The position numbers and the translations under genes are program-made. Below, piece by piece: positions 9,799 to 19,306 of a DNA stretch of 64,000 nucleotides. The notes under the pieces were generated by a model that had not been told where the DNA came from, did no database searches, and saw nothing but the letters and a program-made list of their open reading frames with translations. Positions within the stretch are counted from its first letter, which is position 1. Each line of letters begins with the position of its first letter. Source of the stretch: Pseudomonas sp. LRP2-20 (GTDB lineage Bacteria > Pseudomonadota > Gammaproteobacteria > Pseudomonadales > Pseudomonadaceae); contig NZ_AP025944.1 of assembly GCF_024349685.1 (NCBI RefSeq), forward strand, positions 1,866,001 through 1,930,000, read 5' to 3'.

Positions 9799-10662
9799 TC
9801 AGCGAGGCAACTCGATTCTCGAAGTTTCCCCAGGCACCACCGGCCAATCCCCCGCAGCCCACTTGGCCCGAGCGTGCTCGATCAGTTCCGCATCACTGGC
9901 CACAAAGTTCCAGTTCATCCGCCTCGGCCCATCCAGCGGTTCGCCGCCAATCAGTACCAGCTGGCATTCTTCCTCGGCATACAGTGTGACCGCTTCCCCT
10001 GCCGGCAACACCATCAGGCTGCAGGCCTCGACCGGTTCACCGTTCATGTACAGCTCCCCGTCGAGCAGATACAGCGCCCGCTGCTCATGTTCGTCGGGTA
10101 CCACCAGGGTAGTGGCCGGCTGCATCAGCACGTCCGCGTAAAGGGTAGGGGAGAGCACCGGTACCGGTGATTCCATGCAGAAGCCGCTGCCGGCAATCAT
10201 GCAGATGCGCACGCCCAGGTTGTCACTGACCGGCAGGCTCGCCGCCGGATGGTGGCTGTAGCTCGGTTCGCCTTGCTCATGCTCGCGTGGCGACGCCAGC
10301 CACACCTGCAGCCCATGCAAGCGTGAGCCATGGGCCAGGGCGTCCGCAGGCGTACGCTCGACATGCGCCACACCTTTGCCGGCGGTCATCCAGCTCACAT
10401 CACCCGGCAGTACGCGCTGCTCTGAACCAAGGCTGTCCTTGTGCAGGATCGCGCCTTCGAAGAGATACGTCAGTGTGGACAGGCCAATATGCGGGTGCTG
10501 GCGGATATCCATGCCATGGCCTGGCGCATAGTCGGTCTCGAGCATGTGGTCGAAGAACACGAACGGGCCGACGCTGCGGCACTGGGCCGAGGGCAGCGGG
10601 CGCAGGATCGGCTGGCCCTCGACCGATTCGGCGCGTGGGCGGATGATCAGGGGGCTGCTCAT
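9799..10662 (-). CDS. Pirin family protein
   Basis: Bicupin of 287 residues. The N-terminal cupin has the pirin metal-site pattern (FDHM..., HPHIGLSTLTYLFEG and the later HVERTP), and the second half forms the degenerate cupin. Bacterial pirins include quercetin 2,3-dioxygenases and proteins that bind metabolic enzymes; the exact role here is unknown. The start at 10662 is preceded by CTGGAG and gives MSSPLIIRPRAE; a longer reading to 10698 has no support. Confidence 0.88.
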   Translation of the reverse strand: MSSPLIIRPRAESVEGQPILRPLPSAQCRSVGPFVFFDHMLETDYAPGHGMDIRQHPHIGLSTLTYLFEGAILHKDSLGSEQRVLPGDVSWMTAGKGVAHVERTPADALAHGSRLHGLQVWLASPREHEQGEPSYSHHPAASLPVSDNLGVRICMIAGSGFCMESPVPVLSPTLYADVLMQPATTLVVPDEHEQRALYLLDGELYMNGEPVEACSLMVLPAGEAVTLYAEEECQLVLIGGEPLDGPRRMNWNFVASDAELIEHARAKWAAGDWPVVPGETSRIELPR

Positions 10663-10777
10663 GGCGGGCTCCAGGTGGGTAGGAAATGCCCCAAGCATAA
10701 CGGTTTGCCGGGTAATGCTGAACCGTTGCGCTGCCTGCCCGGTCTACCCTGTTCATGCCAGGAAAAGGATGTAGCCC

Positions 10778-11779
10778 ATGATTGCCAGAGTGCTGGCCTG
10801 CATGCTGTTGTCTGGCTGGCTATGCCAGATGGCCCAGGCCCGTGACTACCGCTACAGCGATGCCCATCTGCACTATGTGGATTTCTTTCAGGAGACCGAG
10901 GGCATGCCGGCGCTGATCAAGGCCATGGATCAGGCAGGAGTCGAGCATTCGATGATTTCCGGCATCCCGGTGGCCAAGAAATGGCATGAAGACGAGCCCA
11001 AGCGCCCGCGCTATTACGCCGGCGACGACGCCGATGCCTATTGGTACAGCGCCACCGATACCTATGTGGCTGCTGCGCTGGAAAAGCTGCCGGCCGAGCA
11101 GCGAAAGCGTTTTCACCCGTTTCTGGCGGGCTTCAACCCGGTGGACAAGAATGCCGTCAGCCATATCGAGCGCATGCTCGAACTCCACCCCGGGCTGTGG
11201 CAGGGAATCGGCGAAGTGTTCACCCGGCATGACGACCTGACTGCGCTGACCAGTGGCGATACGCCACGGGCCAACAACGAAGCGATGACTCGCATCTATC
11301 ACCTGGCGGCCGAGCGCGATATGCCGGTGTTGCTGCATTCGAACATCACCTCCAAGCGCGAGCGCAATCCGCTGTACCTGGCCGAAATCGAAGAGCCCTT
11401 GCGCAATCATCCGCATACCCGGTTCATCTGGGCGCATGCCGGGAGCAGTGCGGAGATCCATCGGCACCAGGCGCGGATGGACTTTCTGTTGCCCGTGTTG
11501 ACGCGCTTGCTGGCGGACTATCCGAATTTGTATGTGGATTTGTCGTGGAGTGTGCTGGAGCCCTATCTGCTGGACGAGCAGGGCGTACCGCGCAAGGAGT
11601 GGGTGGCGCTGGTCGAGCGCCATCCGGACCGATTCATGCTGGGGTCGGATGTGGTGGGGCGGTTTGGCAGCCTGGGGGAGCAGATGCATGGCTTCAGGCC
11701 GTTCCTCGATGCCCTGCCCGAAGAGGTGGCCAACATGGTGGCTCGGGATAACTTCCTGGCAGTGTTGCCCAAGCCATAG
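10778..11779 (+). CDS. Exported amidohydrolase-family protein
   Basis: Protein of 333 residues with a signal peptide (MIARVLACMLLSGWLCQMAQA) followed by an amidohydrolase-2 type TIM barrel. Metal-site motifs are SDAHLHYVDFF near the mature N-terminus, VLLHSNIT, FIWAHAGSS and LGSDVVGRFG. It is probably periplasmic. Substrate is unknown; aromatic-acid decarboxylases and lactonases belong to this superfamily. AAGGA at 10764-10768 supports the ATG. It is divergent from the pirin gene across a 115-bp gap that must hold both promoters. Confidence 0.85.
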   Translation: MIARVLACMLLSGWLCQMAQARDYRYSDAHLHYVDFFQETEGMPALIKAMDQAGVEHSMISGIPVAKKWHEDEPKRPRYYAGDDADAYWYSATDTYVAAALEKLPAEQRKRFHPFLAGFNPVDKNAVSHIERMLELHPGLWQGIGEVFTRHDDLTALTSGDTPRANNEAMTRIYHLAAERDMPVLLHSNITSKRERNPLYLAEIEEPLRNHPHTRFIWAHAGSSAEIHRHQARMDFLLPVLTRLLADYPNLYVDLSWSVLEPYLLDEQGVPRKEWVALVERHPDRFMLGSDVVGRFGSLGEQMHGFRPFLDALPEEVANMVARDNFLAVLPKP

Positions 11780-11786
11780 TCTATAG

Positions 11787-11893
11787 CCTGTACTGGCCTC
11801 TTCGCGGGGCAAGCCCCCACAGGGATTGAGCAGCTCTCAAGGCTTGTGCGGTCCCTGTGGGAGCGGGTTCACCCGCGAAGAGGCCAGTGCAGG
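11787..11893. repeat. BIME: inverted pair of REP units
   Basis: CCTGTACTGGCCTCTTCGCGG near 11787-11807 faces CCGCGAAGAGGCCAGTGCAGG at 11873-11893, with GGCAAGCCCCCACAGGG / CCCTGTGGGAGCGGGTTC between them. Same REP family as at 2828-2880, located at the end of the amidohydrolase gene. Confidence 0.85.
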
Positions 11894-11905
11894 CAACACA
11901 AATGA

Positions 11906-11932
11906 AAACGCCCCGAACCAGTCGGGGCGTTT
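11906..11932 (-). terminator. Terminator of the fabAB operon
   Basis: AAACGCCCCG / CGGGGCGTTT with a seven-base loop, reading into TTTTC on the minus strand just after the fabB stop. Confidence 0.8.
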
Positions 11933-11951
11933 CACTTGCCGCAGCAGCGTC

Positions 11952-13172
11952 TTACTTGCCAGTCCAGCGCTTGAGCACCAGGGTAGCGTTGGTGCCGCCG
12001 AAGCCGAAGCTGTTGCTCATGACCGTGTCGATCTTGGCGTTTTCTTCAGTCTTGCGCAGTACCGGCAGGTCGGCGACTTCCGGGTCCAGCTCGTCGATGT
12101 TGGCGGAGCCGGCGATGAAGTTGTTTTCCATCATCAGCAGGCAGTAGATCGCCTCGTGCACGCCAGCGGCGCCCAGCGAGTGGCCCGACAGGCTCTTGGT
12201 CGAGCTGATCTTCGGTGCCTTGTCGCCAAACACTTCGCGAACGCCCTTCATCTCGGCAACGTCACCGACCGGGGTCGAGGTGCCGTGGGTGTTGAGGTAG
12301 TCGATCGGGGTGTCGACGGTGGACAGGGCCTGCTGCATGCAGCGGATGGCACCTTCGCCGCTCGGCGCGACCATGTCGTAGCCGTCGGAAGTGGCACCGT
12401 AGCCGACGATTTCGGCGTAGATCTTGGCGCCACGGGCCAGGGCGTGTTCCAGCTCCTCGACCACGACCATGCCGCCGCCGCCAGCGATGACGAAGCCATC
12501 ACGGTCGGCGTCGTAGGCGCGCGAAGCCAGTTCCGGGGTTTCGTTGCGCTTGGTCGACAGGGCGCCCATGGCATCGAACAGGAACGACTGGCTCCAGTGC
12601 TCTTCTTCACCACCACCGGCAAAGACGATGTCCTGTTTGCCCCACTGGATCTGCTCCAGGGCGGTGCCGATGCAGTGTGCGGAAGTGGCGCAAGCCGACG
12701 AGATCGAGTAGTTGATGCCCTTGATCTTGAACGGGGTGGCCAGGCACGCCGAAACGGTGCTGCCCATGGTGCGGGTGACGCGGTACGGGCCGACGCGCTT
12801 GACGCCTTTTTCACGCAGGGTGTCCAGCGCTTCCATCTGGTTCAGGGTCGAGGCGCCGCCGGAGCCGGCAACCAGGCCGGTACGCGGGTTGGACACCTGC
12901 TCTTCGGTCAGGCCGGAATCCTTGATCGCATCCTGCATCGCCAGGTAGGCGTAGGCAGCCGCGTGGCCGACGAAGCGGTAGACCTTGCGGTCGATCAGTT
13001 CTTCGAGGTTGAGGTCGATGGACCCGGAAACCTGGCTACGCAGCCCCATTTCCTTGTATTCCGGGTTGTAACGGATACCCGGACGGCTGTTGCGCAGGTT
13101 TTCGGTTACGGTAGCTTTGTCATTGCCCAGGCACGATACGATGCCCAGACCAGTGATAACGACGCGGCGCAT
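11952..13172 (-). CDS. fabB: 3-oxoacyl-ACP synthase I
   Basis: Beta-ketoacyl-ACP synthase I, 406 residues, elongating the unsaturated acyl chains produced by FabA. The catalytic triad of the thiolase fold is visible: Cys161 in [14 protein letters not shown], and the two histidines in [11 protein letters not shown] and [12 protein letters not shown]. It follows fabA by 11 bp on the same strand, the standard fabAB operon for unsaturated fatty acid synthesis, and ends at an intrinsic terminator. Confidence 0.97.
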   Translation of the reverse strand: MRRVVITGLGIVSCLGNDKATVTENLRNSRPGIRYNPEYKEMGLRSQVSGSIDLNLEELIDRKVYRFVGHAAAYAYLAMQDAIKDSGLTEEQVSNPRTGLVAGSGGASTLNQMEALDTLREKGVKRVGPYRVTRTMGSTVSACLATPFKIKGINYSISSACATSAHCIGTALEQIQWGKQDIVFAGGGEEEHWSQSFLFDAMGALSTKRNETPELASRAYDADRDGFVIAGGGGMVVVEELEHALARGAKIYAEIVGYGATSDGYDMVAPSGEGAIRCMQQALSTVDTPIDYLNTHGTSTPVGDVAEMKGVREVFGDKAPKISSTKSLSGHSLGAAGVHEAIYCLLMMENNFIAGSANIDELDPEVADLPVLRKTEENAKIDTVMSNSFGFGGTNATLVLKRWTGK

Positions 13173-13183
13173 GCGAATAACCC

Positions 13184-13699
13184 TTAGAAATTGTCAGTGG
13201 AGGTGAACACGCCGACACGCAGGGCTTCGGCGGTGTAGATCTCGCGACCGTCGACGCTGACCGAGCCATCGGCGATGGCCATGTTCAGCTTACCCTTGAG
13301 GACGCGCTTGATGTGAATGTTGTAGGTGACCTTCTTGGCGGTAGGCAGTACCTGGCCGAAGAATTTCACTTCGCCCGAACCCAGCGCACGGCCACGGCCC
13401 GGCAGGCCTTGCCAGCCGAGGAAGAAACCGACCAGCTGCCACATGGCATCGAGGCCCAGGCAGCCTGGCATCACCGGGTCGCCTTCGAAGTGGCAGGCGA
13501 AGAACCACAGGTCCGGGGTGATATCCAGCTCGGCGACCAATTCACCTTTGCCGTACTTGCCGCCTTCTTCGCTGATATGGGTGATGCGATCGACCATCAG
13601 CATGTTCGGCGCGGGCAGTTGCGCATTACCTGGGCCGAACAGCTCACCGCGACTGCAGCGCAGCAGGTCTTCCCGAGTAAAGGCGTGTTGTTTGGTCAT
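13184..13699 (-). CDS. fabA: 3-hydroxydecanoyl-ACP dehydratase/isomerase
   Basis: FabA, 171 residues. It dehydrates 3-hydroxydecanoyl-ACP and isomerises the trans-2 product to cis-3-decenoyl-ACP, the branch point to unsaturated fatty acids. His70 in [14 protein letters not shown] and Asp84 in LGLDAMWQL form the hotdog active site. A GAGGAGCTCGC segment precedes the ATG. First gene of fabAB. Confidence 0.97.
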   Translation of the reverse strand: MTKQHAFTREDLLRCSRGELFGPGNAQLPAPNMLMVDRITHISEEGGKYGKGELVAELDITPDLWFFACHFEGDPVMPGCLGLDAMWQLVGFFLGWQGLPGRGRALGSGEVKFFGQVLPTAKKVTYNIHIKRVLKGKLNMAIADGSVSVDGREIYTAEALRVGVFTSTDNF

Positions 13700-13810
13700 G
13701 CGAGCTCCTCAATAACCCCCTGTGGCAGGGGATGAATCTTCCCGGCCGACCCGTCTTGCTTCTGGGACGGCAGCCTACAGGTAGACTATTGCGTTGTGGT
13801 GAAAGTCACA

Positions 13811-13840
13811 GCGCACCTGGTGAAAGAAGTACAGGTGTGC
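13811..13840. promoter_or_regulatory. Inverted repeat upstream of fabA
   Basis: GCGCACCTG (13811-13819) and CAGGTGTGC (13832-13840) form a 9-bp inverted repeat with one mismatch, about 110-140 bp upstream of fabA. In P. aeruginosa fabAB transcription is repressed by DesT at a palindrome; this could be the corresponding operator or that of another regulator. No match to a defined consensus can be claimed. Confidence 0.35.
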
Positions 13841-13901
13841 ACTGAAACGTCTATTTTCAGGTCCGAATTAGGTCCTGTCCAGTACTTAAGACTGCCGCAC
13901 T

Positions 13902-15833
13902 TTAGCATTTATCGCCAGTCGCCGCTGTTCGTCCAGGCAACCAGCGCTGCAATACCCGTTGCAACTCGGTGCGGCGGAACGGTTTGCTCAGGTAATCATT
14001 CATGCCGGCGGCCATGCAGCGCTCGCGGTCACCCTGCAAGGCATTGGCGGTCAGGGCGATGATCGGCAATTGGCCGCAGGCCGGCAGCAGGCGGATACGC
14101 CGGGTGGCTTCGTAGCCATCCACCTGGGGCAGGCGGCAATCCATCAGCACTGCGGCAAACTGATGCTGGCTGACCTGCTCCACTGCCTGCAAACCGTCGT
14201 GGGCCACGCTGACCTCCATCCCCAGGCTACGTAACATGGCTTCGATGACGCTTTGATTGACCGGATTGTCTTCCACCAGCAGGATGCGTTTACCCACCTC
14301 GAGCGGCGTACTGCTCGCTGAGGCGCCTGGCAGCGTTGCCGGTGCGCTGCTGGCCAGGGGCAGGGGCATTTCCAGAGTGAAGGTCGAGCCCATTCCTTCG
14401 CGGCTTTCGCCGCGCAGCTTGCCGCCCATGCGTTCGGCCAGGGTGCGGGCGATCGACAGGCCCAGGCCAGTGCCGCCATAGCGCCGCGAAATCGAGCTGT
14501 CGGCTTGCTGGAAGGCGACGAACATCATTTCCAGGCGTTCGCTGTCGATGCCGATGCCGGTGTCACGCACGCTGCAGGTGAACCACAGCAATTGCCGGTC
14601 GAGCAGCTGCCAGCGCGCCTCGACCTGAACCTGGCCGCGCTCGGTGAACTTCAGGGCGTTGCCGATCAGGTTGAGCAGAATCTGGCGGATGCGTGTCGGG
14701 TCGCCTACCACCTGCGGCTGTGCGCCCTCCGCCGGCAGTTGCAGGTGCAGCTCCAGGCCGCGCTGTTGGGCGCTGTGCTGGAATGACTGGACGCTGCTGG
14801 CGATCAGCTCGCCCAGGTTGAAGTCGATGTGCTCCAGCTCCAGCGTGGTGCGTTCGATCCGCGAGAAGTCGAGGATGTCATTGATGACTTTCAGCAAGTG
14901 CCCGGTGGACTCGCTGGCCACCGCCGTGTATTCGGCCTGTTCGCTGGTCAGCTGGGTGGTTTCCAGTAATTGCAGCATGCCCAGCACACCGTTCATGGGG
15001 GTGCGCAGTTCGTGGCTCATCATCGCCAGAAACTCCGACTTGGCGCCGTTGGCCTGTTCGGCTTCCTCGCGTGCCTGGATCAACTGGGCGATGGCCCGTT
15101 TCTGTTCGGCGCTGGCCTGGTCCAGGGCGTTGGCCAGGTTGTTGATGTGGCGCGCCAGGTGGCCGAGCTCGCTGTCGTCGACCACTGGCAGTGGCGCGTT
15201 GTACTCACCCTGCTGGATGGCCTTGACCGCGTGGCCCATGTCGCTGATCGGCTTGGCCAGGCTCAGGGCCAGGCGGCGGGCAAGGAGGAAGGTGAACAGC
15301 AGGGCGAACAGCGCGAGGATGCCGGCCTTGATCACGATCTCCTGCTGGCGCTGGCTGAAGGCATCGTCGGACATGCCGACGATCACCCGGCCCAGGTAGT
15401 CGTCGCCGATGGCCGGTGCCGGCGCCTTGCCCTGTTGCAGGAAGTCACTGTCCAGGCGGATCTGCTGCAGACGGATCGGCGCCTGGAACACTTCCACCTG
15501 CTGCGCCCGGTTATTGCTCTCGTCCTGCTGCTCGACGTACACCAGGATGTGGTTGCGGCTGTCCTGCACCTCGAGGAAACGCACGTGCGGAATGCTCAGG
15601 GTGGCGCGCATCAGGCCTTCGAGCACTTCATTGTTACCGGATATGACGCCGTATTCGGATGCAGGCGCCAGCTGATTGGCAATCAGCTGCCCGGTGTGGT
15701 TCAGCTCCTGGCGCAAATCCTGGATTCGCACGAAGGTGAAGAAGCTGATCAACAGCAAGGTCAGCAACAGTGCCGGGCCCAGGCTGATGATCTGGGTGCG
15801 GGTGTGGATGTCCCAGCTCAGGCGTTTGCTCAT
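13902..15833 (-). CDS. Hybrid sensor histidine kinase/response regulator
   Basis: Membrane sensor kinase of 643 residues. TM1 about 18-36, a periplasmic sensor of about 130 residues, TM2 about 168-187, HAMP about 188-240, then HisKA with the phospho-His at 274 ([12 protein letters not shown]), HATPase motifs [17 protein letters not shown] and GGTGLGLSI, and a C-terminal receiver ([10 protein letters not shown], phospho-Asp in [12 protein letters not shown]). The N-terminal half resembles BarA/GacS-type sensors, but no HPt domain follows, so a separate phosphotransfer protein would be needed. The ATG overlaps the stop of the binding-protein gene by four bases, which suggests tight coupling with it and with the TonB receptor. 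Confidence 0.92.
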   Translation of the reverse strand: MSKRLSWDIHTRTQIISLGPALLLTLLLISFFTFVRIQDLRQELNHTGQLIANQLAPASEYGVISGNNEVLEGLMRATLSIPHVRFLEVQDSRNHILVYVEQQDESNNRAQQVEVFQAPIRLQQIRLDSDFLQQGKAPAPAIGDDYLGRVIVGMSDDAFSQRQQEIVIKAGILALFALLFTFLLARRLALSLAKPISDMGHAVKAIQQGEYNAPLPVVDDSELGHLARHINNLANALDQASAEQKRAIAQLIQAREEAEQANGAKSEFLAMMSHELRTPMNGVLGMLQLLETTQLTSEQAEYTAVASESTGHLLKVINDILDFSRIERTTLELEHIDFNLGELIASSVQSFQHSAQQRGLELHLQLPAEGAQPQVVGDPTRIRQILLNLIGNALKFTERGQVQVEARWQLLDRQLLWFTCSVRDTGIGIDSERLEMMFVAFQQADSSISRRYGGTGLGLSIARTLAERMGGKLRGESREGMGSTFTLEMPLPLASSAPATLPGASASSTPLEVGKRILLVEDNPVNQSVIEAMLRSLGMEVSVAHDGLQAVEQVSQHQFAAVLMDCRLPQVDGYEATRRIRLLPACGQLPIIALTANALQGDRERCMAAGMNDYLSKPFRRTELQRVLQRWLPGRTAATGDKC

Positions 15834-16720
15834 GGGGTGGGTTCTCCTTCGGCCAGGGCCTTGGCGGTGGCTTTCGGATCGATCGGTTCAAGGCCCAGGG
15901 CGCGCGCCACCTGCTGGTTGCCGCTGACGCCGTAGCGTGTCGGGTACAGGCTGCGCGGCCAGCGCGCCGGGGATTGGTCGAGCAACTGGTCGAGCACGGC
16001 CAGCCAGTCATCCTGGTCGCTGTAGGTGCTGGCCAGGGCGCCGGCGCGGACGAAACCGGCGTTCGGGCCGATCAGCGCCATCTGCCGGCCATAGCTGCTG
16101 AGCAGCAGGTTCTTCGCCGTCTTCGAGTTGTACAGCTCGGGGTCATCGAGGCCGAGCAGCACGTCGCTGCTGGCCAGCAGGTGCTGCAAGGGGCGGCTGT
16201 CGCGCTGGTCCGGCCAGTCCTGGGCGACGATTTCCAGGCCCAGCGGGCGTGCCGCCTGGCGCAGTTCGTCGAGCAGGAAGTGGCTGTGCTCACCGTACAG
16301 CACACCGATGCGCTGGGCCTGCGGCAACAGGTAACGGGCCAGGCGCAACTGCCGGGCCAGGGGCGGGTCGCTCCACAGCAGCGTCAGGTACGCGGGGCGC
16401 GACTTTCCCAGGCGTTGTTCAGCCTGTACCCGGCTGATGCGCATGGCCAGGGCAGGCGGCCCGCTGTTTTCAGCCAGGCGCCACTCCAGCGCGGCGCTGT
16501 CGAGCAGCACCAGGCGCACGTCAGCCTTGAGCTGGCCGGGGCGGCTCAGCTCGGCGACGCTGCGAAAGTGCACCTGGTCATGGCTGCGGCGGCCTTGCAG
16601 GGCTTCGACGAAGCTGCGCACGCCAGGCTGATCTTCACCGCCAACCAGCAGGATTTCGCTGGCGGACAGCGAACCCAGTGGCCACAGGCAGATCAGCAGC
16701 AGGCGCAGCAGCCGGGCCAT
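15830..16720 (-). CDS. Periplasmic ABC-type substrate-binding protein
   Basis: Protein of 296 residues with a signal peptide ([20 protein letters not shown]) and the overall pattern of the ABC_sub_bind (PF04392-like) family: two Rossmann-like lobes, with [17 protein letters not shown] opening the second half and [20 protein letters not shown] near the hinge. There is no permease or ATPase gene nearby. It is flanked by, and translationally linked to, a TonB receptor (one-base overlap upstream) and a hybrid kinase (four-base overlap downstream). A role in presenting a ligand to the kinase is therefore more likely than transport. Confidence 0.8.
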   Translation of the reverse strand: MARLLRLLLICLWPLGSLSASEILLVGGEDQPGVRSFVEALQGRRSHDQVHFRSVAELSRPGQLKADVRLVLLDSAALEWRLAENSGPPALAMRISRVQAEQRLGKSRPAYLTLLWSDPPLARQLRLARYLLPQAQRIGVLYGEHSHFLLDELRQAARPLGLEIVAQDWPDQRDSRPLQHLLASSDVLLGLDDPELYNSKTAKNLLLSSYGRQMALIGPNAGFVRAGALASTYSDQDDWLAVLDQLLDQSPARWPRSLYPTRYGVSGNQQVARALGLEPIDPKATAKALAEGEPTP

Positions 16721-18867
16721 CAGAACTCCAGCTCCGCACTGACGCTCAGGCGATGGCGGCTGTCATAACGGTTCTGAATCAACGTGGTCGGCTCGTCGTC
16801 CAGGCGTTGTTGCCACAGCGCGGCCAATTCCAGGTTGCTGCCCTGGATGCGAAAACGCTTGGCCACGCGCAGGTCGAGGCGCTCGTAGCGATACTGGTTG
16901 AGCGCATCGTCACCGTAGTAGAACAGCGCGCTGGACCAGCCTTCACCCCATTCACGCATCCACCCGGCCGAACCACTGTTGCGGGCCGTGTTGGCGCTGT
17001 CGGCGGGGTTGCTGGCCCAGGCATCGACATAGGCATAGGTCAGGCGCAGGCGATCGCGGGGCGCCAGGCGCCAGTCGAACTGCGCCTCGCTGCCGGTGAA
17101 GCGAGCCTTGTTGGCGTTACTGGCGATGTACTGATTGTTCTTCAGGGGCTCGCTGATCATTCCAGTGATCTCGTCGTAGAACAGCTTCACATCCATGGTC
17201 AGGTCGATGTCGCTGAAGTAGCCGTTGTAACCCAGCTCGCGTGAGCGCATGCGTTCCTGTTCGAGGTCACCAGGGCCGCGGGTCTTGACGAAGTACTCGG
17301 CATTGCGCTGGCCGAACGCTGCGGGGGTCAGGTTCTTGACCGTGTAGCTCCAGTTGACGTTGTTCTCGAACATGTCTGGCGAGCGCACCGCCTCGGAGTA
17401 CACCGCGCGCAGGCCGTGGCGCGGGGTGATCAGGTAGTTGACCGCCATGCGCGGGGTCAGGGAGCTGCCGGACAGCCGCGAATCCTCGAGCATCGCACCG
17501 CCCTGGACAATCCAGTGCTCGTCGGCGCGCCATTCCAGCTGGCCGAACAGGCGCCAGGTCTGGTCGTCGATGCTGCCGTTGAAGTAGGTCTGCGAATCGG
17601 CGCGATCATAGCGGTAGTTCATGCCACTGAGCAGGCGCAGGCTGTCGGTGAGGCTCAGGGTGTCCTGCACTTCCAGGTCATAGCGGGTTTCGCGGGTGCT
17701 CTGGTCGACATCACCGCAGACCACGTTCTTGCCGCCCTGGTTGTTCCACTGGTCCTTGATCGCATCGACCAGCGCCTGTTCTTCAGGGTTGCTGCTGCTC
17801 GGCGGGTTGTTCGCCCCGCGGGCGACCTTTTCGGCGAAGTCGGGGTTCATCTGCCACAAGCGGGTCAGCTCGGGGCTGAACGACAGCGCGGCGTCGCAGG
17901 CGCGCCAGACCTGCTGGCGGTCGAAATGCTGGGCCGATCCCTGCACATACAGGCTGTGCTCGGGGTTGAAGTCTATGTTCCAGCGTACCGAGCCGGCATA
18001 GTCCTTGGCGTTGACGTCGGCGTTGTCGCCGGTCTGGGTGACGTAGGGGAACACCGGCTGATAGGTATACGGCCGCTGGTTACTGCCTTCCTTGGCCGCC
18101 AGTTGCCATTCCAGGGTCTGGTCCGGTGCCAGCACGTGGCTGACACTGAGGTTGAAGCGGTTCAGGCGGCGGCTGTCGCGATAGTCCTGGCCGAACTGGT
18201 TCTCATCGAAGCCGTCGTCCTGCTGGCCGGACACCGACAGGCGCAGGTCGCCACCGTCCCAGCCGAAGCCGTGGCTGAGGTAATAGTCGTTGATGCCGTC
18301 CTGGCCGCGGGTCAGTTTCATCCGTGTACCGTGGCTGTCGGCCGGGTTGCGGGTGAGGATGTTGACCACTGCCATCAGCGCGTTGGCGCCGTAGCTGACG
18401 GTGTTGGGGCCGCGGAACACCTCGATGCGCTCGATGTCCTCGATGGCCACCGGAATGTCGCTCCAGTCCACTGTGGCGAGGCCGGCGCGGTATACCGAGC
18501 GGCCGTCGATCAGCACCTGCATGCGCCGTGCTTCGTTGACGTTGCTGCCATGGTAGTTGACGGTTGGCTGGTTGCCGGCGCCATAGCCGATCATCATCCC
18601 CGGTACCAGGCGCAGCAGTTCGGGAATATCGCGCGCGCCGCTGGCGCGAATCAGTTCGTTGTCGAGCACGGTCATGCTGCCCGGCACTGCTGCCGGGGAT
18701 TGTTTCAGGCGTGTGGCGGTCAGAACCTGCGGCAGGTCGGAGTTGTCGATGAACAAGTCGTCGGCCATGGCCGAGCCGCCGAGCAGGGCGGTCAGGAGTA
18801 ACAGGCGAGGGTAGGGGGGCGGGCCAGGGAACACAGGACAGCCTTGTCTCAGGATTGAAACAGGCAT
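16720..18867 (-). CDS. TonB-dependent receptor
   Basis: Outer-membrane receptor of 715 residues. After the signal peptide (hydrophobic LLLLTALLGGSAMA) comes a TonB-box-like DLPQVLTATRL, the plug domain (IPELLRLVPGMMIGYG, RMQVLIDGRSVYR, IERIEVFRGPNTVSYG, ALMAVVNILTR) and a beta-barrel ending in a C-terminal Phe (SVSAELEF). The start is uncertain. The reading frame is open to 19101, but the extension only translates the palindromic repeat at 18963-19205; ATG 18867 is the first one outside it, with no good RBS. It is the first gene of a unit with a binding protein and a hybrid kinase. Ligand unknown; no Fur box was recognised. Confidence 0.88.
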   Translation of the reverse strand: MPVSILRQGCPVFPGPPPYPRLLLLTALLGGSAMADDLFIDNSDLPQVLTATRLKQSPAAVPGSMTVLDNELIRASGARDIPELLRLVPGMMIGYGAGNQPTVNYHGSNVNEARRMQVLIDGRSVYRAGLATVDWSDIPVAIEDIERIEVFRGPNTVSYGANALMAVVNILTRNPADSHGTRMKLTRGQDGINDYYLSHGFGWDGGDLRLSVSGQQDDGFDENQFGQDYRDSRRLNRFNLSVSHVLAPDQTLEWQLAAKEGSNQRPYTYQPVFPYVTQTGDNADVNAKDYAGSVRWNIDFNPEHSLYVQGSAQHFDRQQVWRACDAALSFSPELTRLWQMNPDFAEKVARGANNPPSSSNPEEQALVDAIKDQWNNQGGKNVVCGDVDQSTRETRYDLEVQDTLSLTDSLRLLSGMNYRYDRADSQTYFNGSIDDQTWRLFGQLEWRADEHWIVQGGAMLEDSRLSGSSLTPRMAVNYLITPRHGLRAVYSEAVRSPDMFENNVNWSYTVKNLTPAAFGQRNAEYFVKTRGPGDLEQERMRSRELGYNGYFSDIDLTMDVKLFYDEITGMISEPLKNNQYIASNANKARFTGSEAQFDWRLAPRDRLRLTYAYVDAWASNPADSANTARNSGSAGWMREWGEGWSSALFYYGDDALNQYRYERLDLRVAKRFRIQGSNLELAALWQQRLDDEPTTLIQNRYDSRHRLSVSAELEF

Positions 18868-18962
18868 GGTAACCGACCGGGAGGGTTTTGCCAGTGGGCT
18901 GCGGGGGATTTGCGGGTCTGGCGTGATGTTTGGGGCGGGGGAGGCATGTCTTGAGGGTTTCA

Positions 18963-19205
18963 GCGCCTGTGAGATCGAGCGCCGCCCGCGCGGCGCATCG
19001 CGAGCTTTGCTCGCTCCTACGTTTGTTTCGGGCCAGTTTATCCTGTGGGATTTGCGCGCGGACGCCTTGGCGCATGACTCGATATCGTGTCGTACCAACA
19101 AGGCGGTCGCGCGCGCCTGTCACAGGCGTTACTGGCCCGAAACAAACGTAGGAGCGAGCAAAGCTCGCGATGCGCCGCGCGGGCGGCGCTCGATCTCACA
19201 GGCGC
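18963..19205 (-). repeat. Nested palindromic element, copy A
   Basis: Element of 243 bp with perfect 75-bp inverted arms (18963-19037 and 19131-19205) around a 93-bp core. Each arm contains sub-palindromes GCGCCGCCCGCGCGGCGC and GCGAGCTTTGCTCGC, then CTACGTTTGTTTCGGGCCAGT. The core has its own imperfect inverted repeat (GCGCGCGGACGCCTTG / CAAGGCGGTCGCGCGC) centred on CGATATCG. Copies B and C have the same core; this copy is in the opposite orientation. It separates the TonB receptor start from the gpsA promoter and carries no gene. A REPIN- or MITE-like element is the best description. Confidence 0.9.
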
Positions 19206-19235
19206 CGAATATCCCAGGGCGAACCAGCCCCACCA

Positions 19236-19264
19236 CTGGTTCTGTCGCAGGCGCGCCGTATAAT
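19236..19264 (+). promoter_or_regulatory. Probable gpsA promoter
   Basis: A perfect TATAAT is at 19259-19264, 43 bp before the gpsA ATG. The -35 position (CTGGTT, 19236-19241, 17-bp spacing) is poor, so activity may depend on the -10 alone or on an activator. Confidence 0.5.
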
Positions 19265-19306
19265 GGCTGGGTCGCCACTTAACTTAATGGCTTTAACGGA
19301 TTGAAT

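Noticed and set aside
11826..13187. 453-codon plus-strand frame opposite fabB
   Set aside because: Starts in a BIME and shadows fabB; no domain.
18867..19101. N-terminal extension of the TonB receptor
   Set aside because: The added residues translate palindromic copy A; the same peptide pattern appears in frames through copies B and C, so it is repeat DNA and not protein.
18963..19205. Palindromic element considered as a CRISPR or tRNA-like structure
   Set aside because: One inverted pair and not regularly spaced direct repeats; no cas genes, no tRNA arms or CCA end.
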